From positions 1 to 31,328 of IMG/VR virus record IMGVR_UViG_3300031999_000135: a stretch of DNA of 31,328 bases; one strand, given 5' to 3'. The notes under the pieces were generated by a model, which was not told the DNA's origin, did not search any database, and saw nothing but the letters and a program-made list of their open reading frames with translations. Every line of letters begins with the position of its first letter. Within the stretch, counting starts at the first letter, position 1. Origin of the DNA: a virus. The translations under genes and the position numbers were made by a program. Shown here piece by piece: positions 1 through 6,450 of this stretch.

Positions 1-32
1 CGTGTACACCATCCTAATTCATAAGTTATTAT

Positions 33-45
33 TTATGAATATATT
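33..45 (+). promoter_or_regulatory. Possible late-type promoter motif
   Basis: TTTATGAATATAT resembles the motif seen exactly upstream of the genes at 27740 and 29029 (TTCTTTTTTTAT, a purine, then TGAATATAT). A TATATATAAATATT run follows at about 70-85, reminiscent of T4 late promoters (TATAAATA). It lies about 65 bases before the first gene. Weak on its own; supported by the recurrence. Confidence 0.3.
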
Positions 46-108
46 ATAAATTTGGCACACTATTTTACTATATATAAATATTATTAACAACTAAAAATTA
101 TTTATATT

Positions 109-459
109 ATGAAAACAACAAAATTATTATTTACGATCGTATTATTTGGACTAATTAGTTTTTCAAATTTTGCACAAACAGATGACGAACCAAAAGCAAT
201 GTTTGCAAATTATGAATCTCATAGAAATTCTGAATTTCGTTTAGATGGTAAATCAACTGAATCAGAAGAAATGGTATATATGAGAAATCTTTACGAAATA
301 AAAATGACAGAACTTAATCTTGAAAGATTAGCTTATAGAACTGAAAAAGAACTTAAGTATGAAGCTCCTTCAGTAGAATTAATAGAAGCTATAGAAAATT
401 TAGATTCTTTAATGATTAAAACATTAAAAGAAATTAAATATGTTGCACCGGAAAATTAA
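109..459 (+). CDS. Small secreted protein with signal peptide
   Basis: A 116-residue protein with a clear N-terminal signal peptide: two lysines, then a hydrophobic stretch (LLFTIVLFGLISF) and a likely signal peptidase I site after FAQ around residue 22, a cleavage context typical of Bacteroidota exports. The mature part is charged, rich in Glu and Lys and probably alpha-helical. It contains no cysteine pair, lipobox or catalytic motif I recognise. The next gene begins 6 bases after the stop, so the two are probably co-transcribed. Export by the host Sec system is inferred; a role at the host envelope is plausible but unproven. Confidence 0.7.
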   Translation: MKTTKLLFTIVLFGLISFSNFAQTDDEPKAMFANYESHRNSEFRLDGKSTESEEMVYMRNLYEIKMTELNLERLAYRTEKELKYEAPSVELIEAIENLDSLMIKTLKEIKYVAPEN

Positions 460-465
460 GATAAA

Positions 466-774
466 ATGAAACTAATTCTTAAACCAAACGAATTAATCTT
501 AAGAGCTGGAAACGCTAAGCTTTATCAAAATAATGTACGAATAAAGGGAAAATTAATCATAGCGACTGAAACTATTTATTTTAGAACATTAACAGAAGAA
601 CTTCAAAAGTATAATATAGATTTAATTTATTCCAATATAAACGAAATAGAGTTTTTTAACACAATGTGGTTAATTCCAAATGGTTTAATTATTAGAACAA
701 AAGATCAAAAGAATATTAGTTTTTTAATTAATAATCGAAACAAATCGTCTAATTTAATAACAAAAATGATTTAA
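466..774 (+). CDS. Hypothetical protein, possible PH/GRAM-like fold
   Basis: A 102-residue protein without a signal peptide. The segment GKLIIATETIYFRT near residues 28-41, followed by alternating hydrophobic strands and IIRTKDQKNISFLI near 73-86, resembles the strand pattern of bacterial PH/GRAM-like domains, in which an N-terminal strand G.L.iT..r..F is followed by I..i. This is a pattern-level resemblance only. It sits between the secreted protein and the PspC gene in a same-strand run that ends at a hairpin terminator. Confidence 0.55.
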   Translation: MKLILKPNELILRAGNAKLYQNNVRIKGKLIIATETIYFRTLTEELQKYNIDLIYSNINEIEFFNTMWLIPNGLIIRTKDQKNISFLINNRNKSSNLITKMI

Positions 775-795
775 AATTAACGGGAGGAAATTAAA

Positions 796-1020
796 ATGTA
801 TAGACTTAGAAGAGTAACTGGAAAAGAAAGAAGATTTCTTGGAGTATGTGGTGGAATATCAAAGTATATGGATCCTGAAATGGACCCCGCAATTGTAAGA
901 GTATTATGGACAATACTTACTATTTTTTCTCCACCCCCAATGATTTTGTTATACTTCATCTTAGGCTTTGTTCTTAAGAAAGAAGATGAAGTAAAAGAAA
1001 AAGTAAATAAAAACAATTAA
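796..1020 (+). CDS. PspC-domain membrane protein
   Basis: A 74-residue protein that matches the PspC (phage shock protein C) domain along its length: an N-terminal basic RRVTGKERRFLGVCGGIS segment (residues 5-22, with the characteristic GVCGGI turn), a D..IVR.LW segment (about 31-37), then one hydrophobic membrane helix (about 38-58) and a charged tail. PspC proteins sense or respond to inner membrane stress in bacteria. The start is decided by an unusually strong purine-rich ribosome site, GGGAGG, 9 bases upstream of the ATG, unlike its neighbours. In a phage it might buffer envelope stress during infection; that is inference. The family call is good. Confidence 0.85.
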   Translation: MYRLRRVTGKERRFLGVCGGISKYMDPEMDPAIVRVLWTILTIFSPPPMILLYFILGFVLKKEDEVKEKVNKNN

Positions 1021-1028
1021 AGTTTTAT

Positions 1029-1060
1029 AATGGTTAGATTTTTCTAACCATTGTTATTTT
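1029..1060 (+). terminator. Rho-independent-like terminator after PspC gene
   Basis: Inverted repeat AATGGTTAG / CTAACCATT, 9 base pairs around a 6-base loop, followed by a T-rich stretch (GTTATTTTAG). Located 8 bases after the stop of the PspC gene. Confidence 0.65.
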
Positions 1061-1062
1061 AG

Positions 1063-1084
1063 TTATTTTAGATATATAAAACAA
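1063..1084 (+). promoter_or_regulatory. Candidate promoter, GATATATAAAA motif
   Basis: TTTTAGATATATAAAACAAA lies 11 bases upstream of the M23 peptidase start and right after a terminator. The same element recurs before the genes at 6754, 8885 and, on the minus strand, 8721. Confidence 0.45.
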
Positions 1085-1094
1085 ATATTATGGA

Positions 1095-1793
1095 ATGAAT
1101 ATTTATATATATGACAAGAAAAAATTACTTTATAAAAATTTTAAATTCTGGAGGTCTAAATATATTTTTTTACTATTATTTATAATTGCTATTTCTGCAT
1201 TAATTTCTATTTCAATATTTTATACTTATTTTGAAACAAATAGAGAAATAACTCTTAAAGAAAATTTAAGAGTTTTGTCTAATGATTATTATGATATTAA
1301 TAAACGTATTATAAAAGCTGAAATATTACTTTATAAAGTACAATTAAATGATACAATTATTCCTAATATAGACGAAATATTCTCATGTATCCCGGCAATC
1401 ACACCCATAAAGAAAATTTATATAAAGAAAACTAAACCTTGGGGTTTTCGTATTCATCCTATTTCTAAAACTAAAGAATTTCATACTGGTATAGATTTTT
1501 CTGCTAAAGAAGGAATATTTGTTACTGCTACTGGAAATGGTTATATAGAATTTTTAAAAAATGATACAGGAGGGTATGGAAATGTAATAACAATCAATCA
1601 TGGATATGGTTATAAAACTTTATATGCGCATTTAGCTACTTTTAAAGTTAAAATTGGTCAAGAAATTAAAAAAGGAGATACTATTGCTACTGTAGGCAAT
1701 TCAGGAAATTCAACGGGTTATCATTTACATTATGAAGTTATAAAAAATAGAATAAAAGTTAATCCAGCTTATTATATTTTTGAAAATAATTAA
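1095..1793 (+). CDS. Membrane-anchored M23 family peptidase
   Basis: A 232-residue LytM/M23 (LAS superfamily) zinc endopeptidase. A basic N-terminus is followed by one membrane helix (residues about 24-46), a linker of about 65 residues that is probably coiled, and the peptidase domain from about residue 115. Catalytic features are visible: GFRIHP (117-122), H130-TGI-D134 as the first two zinc ligands, H179, and H210-L-H212 as the last ligand motif. M23 enzymes cut cross-bridges or stem peptides of peptidoglycan. The topology (N-terminal anchor, domain outside) suggests a cell-wall hydrolase acting in the periplasm, perhaps in lysis or in superinfection control. It is a single transcription unit flanked by a terminator upstream. 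Confidence 0.9.
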   Translation: MNIYIYDKKKLLYKNFKFWRSKYIFLLLFIIAISALISISIFYTYFETNREITLKENLRVLSNDYYDINKRIIKAEILLYKVQLNDTIIPNIDEIFSCIPAITPIKKIYIKKTKPWGFRIHPISKTKEFHTGIDFSAKEGIFVTATGNGYIEFLKNDTGGYGNVITINHGYGYKTLYAHLATFKVKIGQEIKKGDTIATVGNSGNSTGYHLHYEVIKNRIKVNPAYYIFENN

Positions 1794-1796
1794 TAC

Positions 1797-1826
1797 CGAT
1801 GTAGGTAGATTGGCTACATTCGGGTT
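1797..1826 (+). other. Imperfect stem-loop downstream of peptidase gene
   Basis: CCGATGTAG and CTACATTCGG can pair with one bulged base around a 9-base loop. There is no T-tract, so it is not a classical terminator; mRNA 3'-end protection is possible. GGGTTCACTGATTC follows, slightly like a tRNA T-arm, but no acceptor stem can be formed. Confidence 0.35.
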
Positions 1827-1916
1827 CACTGATTCAAATTTAGTCGATAGTATAAAATTTTATTATTAATACAAAATAAAAAAGTTTTTGGGTAAAGAAT
1901 TATTTTAATAAAAAGT

Positions 1917-1947
1917 TTTTTTATGTCAAATATTATTGTTATATTAG
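1917..1947 (+). promoter_or_regulatory. Promoter motif 1 (TGTCAAA-N9-TATATTAG)
   Basis: T-run followed by TGTCAAA (1924-1930), nine bases, then TATATTAG (1940-1947), 15 bases before the ATG of the next gene. One of eight well-matched copies in this window; the downstream box resembles the Bacteroidota -7 element TAnnTTTG. Confidence 0.65.
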
Positions 1948-1962
1948 ATTAAATAAATAAAG

Positions 1963-2175
1963 ATGGAATTAAAATTATCAGATAAAATTATTGCTGCTGT
2001 CGAAGTTAATGGTGAATTAATTGTAAATTTTGAAAATAGTGCAGTGTATGAGAATATAGGAAAAGAAGAAGCATTTCTTTACATTAAATCTACAGTTGAA
2101 GGTGGTAAAGAAATAAAAATTAGATTTCTTAAAAAACCCGAACCTGAACCTGAAATTATAATTGAAAAAGTATAA
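1963..2175 (+). CDS. Hypothetical small protein
   Basis: A 70-residue acidic protein. The first 55 residues alternate hydrophobic and charged positions, as in a small beta-rich domain (IIAAVEVNGELIVNFENS), and the C-terminus ends in a Pro-Glu run (KKPEPEPEIIIEKV) likely to be extended. It has no recognised motif. It is preceded by a good copy of promoter motif 1 and followed 25 bases later by tRNA-Arg, so the tRNA may be read from the same transcript. Confidence 0.6.
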   Translation: MELKLSDKIIAAVEVNGELIVNFENSAVYENIGKEEAFLYIKSTVEGGKEIKIRFLKKPEPEPEIIIEKV

Positions 2176-2200
2176 ATGGGAGTACTAATTGTCCCTAACT

Positions 2201-2272
2201 GCTTCTATGGTGTAATGGATAGCATCTAAAAATACGAATTTTAGAGTACGGGTTCGACTCCTGTTAGAAGTA
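2201..2272 (+). tRNA. tRNA-Arg (anticodon ACG)
   Basis: 72 bases. Acceptor GCTTCTA/TAGAAGT, D-arm with TAATGG loop, anticodon loop ATACGAA (anticodon ACG), T-arm ACGGG-TTCGACT-CCTGT, discriminator A. Decodes CGN arginine codons if A34 is converted to inosine by the host enzyme. Only C74 of CCA is encoded. GTCCCT (2191-2196) and AGGGAC (2293-2298) flank the tRNA and could pair to close the precursor. Confidence 0.93.
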
Positions 2273-2285
2273 CAAATTGTAACTA

Positions 2286-2408
2286 GTGTACGAGGGACTC
2301 TTAGATGAAGAAATAATAAAGGATATAATATCCAATATCTATGGATTAAAAGAAGGTCTCGTGTTAAAGGATGTAATCGAGAATAAGGTTTTTATGGTTA
2401 ATGGTTAA
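2286..2408 (+). CDS. Possible 40-residue ORF, GTG start
   Basis: An open frame from GTG at 2286 to TAA at 2406 directly after tRNA-Arg encodes an amphipathic acidic peptide (containing DEEIIKDIISNIYGLKEG). No ATG is available in this frame and no ribosome site is seen. The composition looks protein-like, so this may be a small gene or the remnant of a larger one. Low confidence. Confidence 0.25.
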   Translation: MYEGLLDEEIIKDIISNIYGLKEGLVLKDVIENKVFMVNG

Positions 2409-2498
2409 AATTAAAATACAAGAATGTTTGAATAAAGTGAGATAATTATATGGAATAAATAATAATATAGAATAAAAACAAAAATAACCATATACATT

Positions 2499-2672
2499 AT
2501 GACTAATTTAACAAAAGCAATTTTCTATCTTCAATTAGAAATAAAAAGAAGTAATACAGATAAAAGATTAATCGAAGCACTAAATGCAATGATTGATGTA
2601 GAATTAAGTAAAAGAGATGAAACAGAAGAATTACAAATAGAAACGGCAGGAGTTAAAACAAGAAAAGCGTGA
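2499..2672 (+). CDS. Small hypothetical protein (57 aa)
   Basis: An ATG-initiated frame of 57 codons ending in TGA. The product is helical and charged, with regularly spaced hydrophobics (AIFYLQLEIKRS, LIEALNAMIDVEL), suggesting a short helical hairpin or coiled coil. It has no recognised family. It lies between the two isolated tRNAs and before a frame-disrupted small gene. An ACC-rich AT leader without a Shine-Dalgarno site precedes it, as for most genes here. Confidence 0.5.
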   Translation: MTNLTKAIFYLQLEIKRSNTDKRLIEALNAMIDVELSKRDETEELQIETAGVKTRKA

Positions 2673-2742
2673 AGTTCTAAAAGGCGAGTTTGAGAATAAA
2701 AGAATTATAATAATGAAAAAAGAAAACTTAATATTTGACGGT

Positions 2743-2766
2743 TTTTAGGTTTATATAAACCTAAAA
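2743..2766. repeat. Perfect 24-base inverted repeat
   Basis: TTTTAGGTTTA / TAAACCTAAAA is perfectly palindromic about 2754-2755, and an outer pair ACGGTTT / AAACCGT extends the stem. It lies just before the start codon at 2777. No T-tract follows, so it could be an operator or an mRNA hairpin controlling the next gene rather than a terminator. Confidence 0.55.
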
Positions 2767-2776
2767 TTAAACCGTT

Positions 2777-2996
2777 ATGAAAAAAAAGAAGTATTAGATT
2801 AAAATGGACTATAAATCGTAGAGAATTCCATGTCTTAAGATTAAAAGAAGAATATTCTCCTTATTGGGATGAAGGGATAAATTGGTATCCAGAGTGGAGA
2901 AGAGGACGAAAAAATCCCCACAAACAAATCATGAGTTACCAACGTAGAATGTATAAAACTTGGAAACATAATAGAAAAACTAAATGGAAAGAATAA
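2777..2996 (+). pseudogene. Small basic Trp/Arg-rich protein, frame broken at an A8 run
   Basis: The frame ending at TAA 2994-2996 is open back to 2781 and encodes a coherent basic protein of about 70 residues rich in Trp, Tyr and Arg (REFHVLRLKEEYSPYWDEG, YPEWRRGRKNPHKQIMSY). No start codon lies in that frame; the only ATG (2777) is one frame away, separated by a run of eight A at 2780-2787. With seven A the ATG would read straight into the protein. This is either a homopolymer sequencing error, slippage at the A-run (transcriptional or ribosomal), or a recent frameshift. Function unknown; the composition suggests nucleic-acid binding. Confidence 0.55.
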
Positions 2997-3011
2997 ATAT
3001 AAAATATATTA

Positions 3012-3083
3012 GCGATGTTAGTATAATGGTTATTATAGTGGGTTGCCAATCCATTGGTGGGAGTTCGATTCTCCTGCGTCGCA
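3012..3083 (+). tRNA. tRNA-Gly (anticodon GCC)
   Basis: 72 bases. Acceptor GCGATGT/GCGTCGC, D-loop with AATGGTTA, anticodon loop TTGCCAA, T-arm GGGAG-TTCGATT-CTCCT, discriminator A followed by C only. A canonical class I fold. Confidence 0.95.
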
Positions 3084-3101
3084 CAAAAATAATTTATTAA
3101 T

Positions 3102-3449
3102 ATGAAATTAACTATAATGGGTTCTTTTTTATCAACTATAACTCCAAACAATATCATAGCTATTACTTTAGCACCATTTGGAATTTATTTTAGATCAGAA
3201 TGGTATTTAAATAATCAATTGATAAAAACCCACGAAAAAATACACTGGAAACAACAAATAGAAATGTTAATACTACCATTTTATTTATGGTATGGAATAG
3301 AATGGTTTATTAGATTCCTTATACAAAAAAAACAAGCATATAATAATATTTCATTTGAACGTGAAGCTCATATGTTTTCTCATAATATAGAATATCTTAA
3401 TACAAGAAAATTTTATGCTTGGATAAAATGTTTAAGAAAAAAGGATTGA
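3102..3449 (+). CDS. Putative membrane-associated HExxH metallopeptidase-like protein
   Basis: A 115-residue protein with the sequence THEKIHWKQQIEML (residues about 43-56), which contains HExxH, a zinc-binding signature of gluzincin-type metallopeptidases. A hydrophobic segment (ILPFYLWYGIEWFIRFLI, about 56-73) follows, and then a conserved-looking FEREAH (about 85-90) that could give the third ligand. Small proteins with this order (HExxHW, membrane segment, FEREA) occur widely in Bacteroidota, but I know of no characterised member. The gene begins 18 bases after tRNA-Gly and overlaps the next gene by 22 bases. Confidence 0.65.
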   Translation: MKLTIMGSFLSTITPNNIIAITLAPFGIYFRSEWYLNNQLIKTHEKIHWKQQIEMLILPFYLWYGIEWFIRFLIQKKQAYNNISFEREAHMFSHNIEYLNTRKFYAWIKCLRKKD

Positions 3450-3697
3450 ATAATAATATATTAGTATTTGAATTGGATTCTGAATTACGTTCTGAATTGA
3501 GTTCTGAATTGTGGTCTGAATTGGATTCTGAATTAAGTTCTGAATTAGATTCTGAATTAGATTCTGAATTGTATTCTGAATTGGATTCTGAATTAAGTTC
3601 TGAATTAGATTCTGAATTAGATTCTGAATTGTATTCTGAACTGTATTCTGAATTGTGGTTTGAATTAGAATCTGAATTAGATTCTGAACTATTCTAA
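3428..3697 (+). CDS. xSEL tetrapeptide-repeat protein
   Basis: About 89 residues from the ATG at 3428 (chosen over the upstream TTG at 3419). After a short basic N-terminus (MFKKKGLNNN) the protein is almost entirely an x-S-E-L repeat, about 18 units, where x is Asp, Ser, Tyr, Trp, Arg or Glu. A four-residue repeat with Leu every fourth position would place the leucines on a slowly drifting helical stripe, so an acidic extended or helical rod is likely. At DNA level it is a 12-base tandem repeat. Repeat-like DNA continues, degenerate, past the stop to about 3733, so unit number has probably varied. Function unknown. Confidence 0.6.
   Translation: MFKKKGLNNNILVFELDSELRSELSSELWSELDSELSSELDSELDSELYSELDSELSSELDSELDSELYSELYSELWFELESELDSELF
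3521..3640 (+). repeat. Two perfect 60-base higher-order repeats within the xSEL array
   Basis: Bases 3521-3580 and 3581-3640 are identical, each made of five 12-base units. The array as a whole runs from about 3475 to 3697. This points to recent duplication by slippage or recombination. Confidence 0.9.
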
Positions 3698-3767
3698 ATT
3701 GAGTTCTGAATTGTCTTAAGTGAGTTCTAAATTATATAATGGTAAGTAAGATGAATAAATAAAACAA

Positions 3768-4178
3768 ATGAAATATACAAACTACTTAATTAATGGCGAT
3801 GCATTTAATATTGATAAAGTTATTCCTGAAAATAAAACGTTAAAGGCTATATCAACAATTTATTTAATTCCTGTTGCTGGTGCTGGTTTAGTTTTTTGTG
3901 TAGGAATGCTTCCTATTATGTTATCAATTGATGGTGGAAGATATACAAAAGCTAATTATATTTTTTATACAAGAAAATTTCGTAAATTTAAATATTATAA
4001 GCTTATTAATAATATTGTAGATATAATTAATCCGAAACCTAAAATTGAATTGGCTTTTAAAAGTGCATATAATTTTGAAATAATTTCCGTTAATAACTAT
4101 CACATATCTCCAAAATATCTTTTAATTAATTTAGGAAAAGCTTTTGAATTTGAAGATATGAGAAATAAATTATCATAA
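3768..4178 (+). CDS. Hypothetical membrane protein
   Basis: A 136-residue protein. One or two membrane segments are visible at residues about 28-55 (ISTIYLIPVAGAGLVFCVGM, then LPIMLSI). The rest is basic and aromatic (YTRKFRKFKYYKL) and probably cytoplasmic. I do not recognise the family. The stop is separated by one base from the next start (4180), so the two are almost certainly co-translated. Confidence 0.6.
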   Translation: MKYTNYLINGDAFNIDKVIPENKTLKAISTIYLIPVAGAGLVFCVGMLPIMLSIDGGRYTKANYIFYTRKFRKFKYYKLINNIVDIINPKPKIELAFKSAYNFEIISVNNYHISPKYLLINLGKAFEFEDMRNKLS

Positions 4179-4179
4179 A

Positions 4180-4455
4180 ATGGCAAAACTAACTGATGAA
4201 CAATACAAAAACTTAAAAGACCTTGTATATAATTTCAAAACTAAGAATAAAGAAGGTTTTATTGATGCTGAACAACGCGAGCTTTTGAATAGATTTCCGG
4301 GTATAAATGAAAAAAAATATAATGAAGCGATAGGTGTTGTAACATGTGAAATGGATTTAGAACTTAAGCAATTTATTATATATCATGATGATATTTTCAC
4401 TGCATTACTTTGTGTTTTAGAAGATAGAGAAATTTCTCGATTTGAATGGGATTAA
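4180..4455 (+). CDS. Hypothetical protein
   Basis: A 91-residue acidic protein, mostly helical by composition, with no signal peptide or membrane segment. It starts one base after the preceding membrane protein gene. A conserved-looking central part (RFPGINEKKYNEAIGVV, about 38-54) and an acidic C-terminus are seen. No family recognised. Confidence 0.6.
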   Translation: MAKLTDEQYKNLKDLVYNFKTKNKEGFIDAEQRELLNRFPGINEKKYNEAIGVVTCEMDLELKQFIIYHDDIFTALLCVLEDREISRFEWD

Positions 4456-4474
4456 CATAATAAAATAAGATAAA

Positions 4475-4649
4475 ATGAATAAAAATATAATGAAAATGGC
4501 TGGTTTTGAAAAAGAACTTAAAGATGTTGAAAATGGCACATGCCCGATCTATTAAACTTAAAAAAGAAGATTTTAAAGACTCTTTATCTTGGAAGGAATT
4601 TCAGATATCTTCTCTTTGTCAAAAATGTCAAGATAAAATATTTGGATAA
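4475..4649 (+). pseudogene. Small zinc-ribbon-like protein, frameshifted
   Basis: Two frames carry the two halves of one small protein. The first (ATG 4475, stop 4553-4555) encodes AGFEKELKDVENGTCP; the second (readable from 4533 to TAA 4647-4649) encodes KKEDFKDSLSWKEFQISSLC followed by QKCQDKIFG. Together they resemble a common phage zinc-ribbon family with an N-terminal CPxC and a C-terminal CQKCQ pair. Here the first knuckle is lost: TGCCCG is followed by a frame change and a stop. So the gene looks inactivated by a small deletion, or needs frameshifting. The second frame also has its own ATG (4533) and overlaps the next start at 4649, so the C-terminal half may still be translated. Confidence 0.55.
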
Positions 4650-5233
4650 TGAATCCTTTTAAACAATTTGAAAACGTATTAAAAATCTATATTAAGGAAA
4701 AATCAATCTCTAATCTTCCTCGTAGGTGGGCTGAGCCCACACGTTTTTATCATAATACAACACATCTTATTCAAATATTGAAAGACATTGAATCAAATAT
4801 TGCGTTTAGTGAACTTAATGTATATGAAAAACATGCACTTTTATTAACAGCATTTTTTCATGATATTATTTGTGATCCAAAGAAAAATGATAATGAAGAC
4901 AAATCAATAAAACTTTTTATTTCATCTTTTAAAAGTGATGATACTAAAATGTTGAATACTGTTTGTGATTTAATCGAAACCACAAAATATCGTAAAAGAC
5001 CAACTAATAAATTAGAAAAAATATTTTGGGATTCTGATAACGCAGAATTTAAAAAAGGTTATAATCATATGTTAAAAAACGAAAAATTAATTCAAAAAGA
5101 ATATTCTTTTATGCCTAAAAAAACATTTGTTCAAGCAAAAATAAAATTCCTTGAATCAAATTTTGGTTTATTCGGTGCTTCTGTTGATAAAAATCTTAAA
5201 AAACTTATTAATTATTATGAAAAAAAGTATTAA
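4649..5233 (+). CDS. HD-domain phosphohydrolase
   Basis: A 194-residue HD-superfamily protein of the predicted metal-dependent hydrolase type: RFYHNTTHL (32-40) gives the first histidines, FFHDIICDP (69-77) is the HD doublet, NEDKS (82-86) follows, and WDSDNAEF (about 127-134) supplies the distal Asp. These match the ligand order of the family that has the core Y-H-N...H, HD, E, D. Substrate unknown; relatives are thought to act on nucleotides. The start overlaps the stop of the frameshifted gene before it (TAATG). A promoter motif 1 copy follows the gene. Confidence 0.8.
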   Translation: MNPFKQFENVLKIYIKEKSISNLPRRWAEPTRFYHNTTHLIQILKDIESNIAFSELNVYEKHALLLTAFFHDIICDPKKNDNEDKSIKLFISSFKSDDTKMLNTVCDLIETTKYRKRPTNKLEKIFWDSDNAEFKKGYNHMLKNEKLIQKEYSFMPKKTFVQAKIKFLESNFGLFGASVDKNLKKLINYYEKKY

Positions 5234-5238
5234 AATAT

Positions 5239-5269
5239 TTTTTTATATCAAAAATTATTATTATATTAA
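5239..5269 (+). promoter_or_regulatory. Promoter motif 1 (TATCAAA-N9-TATATTAA)
   Basis: TATCAAA at 5246-5252 and TATATTAA at 5262-5269 with a nine-base spacer, preceded by a T-run; 18 bases before the ATG at 5288. Confidence 0.6.
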
Positions 5270-5287
5270 CAACTAAAATAATATTAA

Positions 5288-5986
5288 ATGAAACCATTTC
5301 TTGAAAAAAATTCAAACGACATGGCGACTGAAGTTGAAACCTATCTCGTTGAAGAAACTGTAGATTTAATCTACGACAATGAAAAACTTACAAGGTGGAA
5401 TGATCTTGTAGCAGAACTTGGATTGACTGGGCAAAACACAATCAGAAAAACTGATAAAAGTCCTATTCCCTTTTTATCGATGAATGATGTAATCAAGGCG
5501 ACATTCGAAACATTGTGTCCTAGTAAGGTAGAGATTACTGAATACAGCGCCACATCTATTCCATTAGAGATATTGGATTTGGTAAAATTATCCAATAATG
5601 AAGAATATTTTGGAGGTATAGAAATTTGGTATGACGAAAAACAAAAAGACCCTTTATGTGTAGGATATTCTGCTTCTTGGCTTGTCGATAATAAAGATGG
5701 GAATAAAATAGAGTCTTATGGTACTTTTAAAACGAAGAAATTATGTGAGGAATTTATATCTGCCAATAATCTGACAGATTGTAATCCATATAATTATAGC
5801 TATCAAAAAAAATATTGGCTTATTGGAAGATGGTCTGATATGAAACAAACCCTTTCTGAATTAAAAGCAAAGGCGAAAGAACGTTTTGTTTTTGAACACA
5901 AAAATTCTTTATTGAAAGAAATTAAAGATAAACAAAAGGAAATGGATGATTTAGAATTAACGGCGAATACAACATTTGGTATATAA
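5288..5986 (+). CDS. Hypothetical protein
   Basis: A 232-residue soluble protein I do not recognise. The N-terminal part (1-95) looks like a structural or adaptor domain; the middle (105-175) is aromatic and acidic (YFGGIEIWYDEKQKDPLCVG, YWLIGRWSDM), suggesting a beta-rich domain with an exposed aromatic surface; the C-terminus (178-225) is a long charged helix (LSELKAKAKERFVFEHK). It has its own copy of promoter motif 1 and leads a run of four genes ending with infA, so it is likely expressed with the translation factor. Codon use is slightly less AT-rich at the 5' end. Confidence 0.65.
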   Translation: MKPFLEKNSNDMATEVETYLVEETVDLIYDNEKLTRWNDLVAELGLTGQNTIRKTDKSPIPFLSMNDVIKATFETLCPSKVEITEYSATSIPLEILDLVKLSNNEEYFGGIEIWYDEKQKDPLCVGYSASWLVDNKDGNKIESYGTFKTKKLCEEFISANNLTDCNPYNYSYQKKYWLIGRWSDMKQTLSELKAKAKERFVFEHKNSLLKEIKDKQKEMDDLELTANTTFGI

Positions 5987-6002
5987 ATTTAACTAAATAA
6001 TT

Positions 6003-6236
6003 ATGAAAATTAAGGATAAGATTATACTAGTTCTCGGTGTAGCAGTTTTTATAGCTTTTATCGCACTTGTAGGTGGAACTATTCTTTATTGGATTTGGCC
6101 CATTGCTATTCCTGCTACATTTCCTGGTGCTGTTGCTTCGGGCATTATAGCTGGAAAGTTAAGTTGGTGGTGTAGTGTAACATTAGTATGGATTTTTAGT
6201 ATTTTAATTAAAATGCTGCACTACAGATATCGGTAA
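6003..6236 (+). CDS. Small two-helix membrane protein
   Basis: A 77-residue protein with two clear membrane helices (residues about 7-31 and 49-70) joined by a short Gly/Ala-rich loop (FPGAVASGIIAGKLSWW), and basic residues at both ends. No catalytic motif. It is 16 bases after the previous stop and 9 before a second small membrane protein, which suggests they work together. Unknown family. Confidence 0.6.
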   Translation: MKIKDKIILVLGVAVFIAFIALVGGTILYWIWPIAIPATFPGAVASGIIAGKLSWWCSVTLVWIFSILIKMLHYRYR

Positions 6237-6245
6237 AAAAGAATT

Positions 6246-6449
6246 ATGAAAATAAGATTTTCTATTTTGCTATTTCTGTTTTTGTTATTTTTAATACTAA
6301 AACTTAGTAACATTATTACATGGTCTTGGCAGTGGGTATTGATTCCTGTTTGGGGGCCAATTGCTTTAATCATTTTTATTGCAATATGTGTTGCAGCATT
6401 AGCATCTAAATATCATTATAATCAAAGAGTAAATTTAAAGAAAAAATAA
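6246..6449 (+). CDS. Small two-helix membrane protein (paralogue of the 8545-8721 gene)
   Basis: A 67-residue protein with two membrane helices separated by a short Trp-rich turn (TWSWQWVLIPVWGP, about 23-36), ending in a basic tail. The turn matches the minus-strand gene at 8545-8721 (NWPWLWVTAPIWGG), so the phage carries at least two members of this family. Its stop is one base before the infA start. Function unknown. Confidence 0.6.
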   Translation: MKIRFSILLFLFLLFLILKLSNIITWSWQWVLIPVWGPIALIIFIAICVAALASKYHYNQRVNLKKK

Positions 6450-6450
6450 C

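Noticed and set aside
777-1016. Minus-strand ORF opposite the PspC gene
   Set aside because: Antisense of a clear PspC domain gene; composition is a mirror of that gene.
2936-3157. Minus-strand ORF covering tRNA-Gly
   Set aside because: It reads through a canonical tRNA and the start of the HExxH gene.
5371-5595. Minus-strand ORF inside 5288-5986
   Set aside because: Shadow frame; no promoter and no coherent motif.
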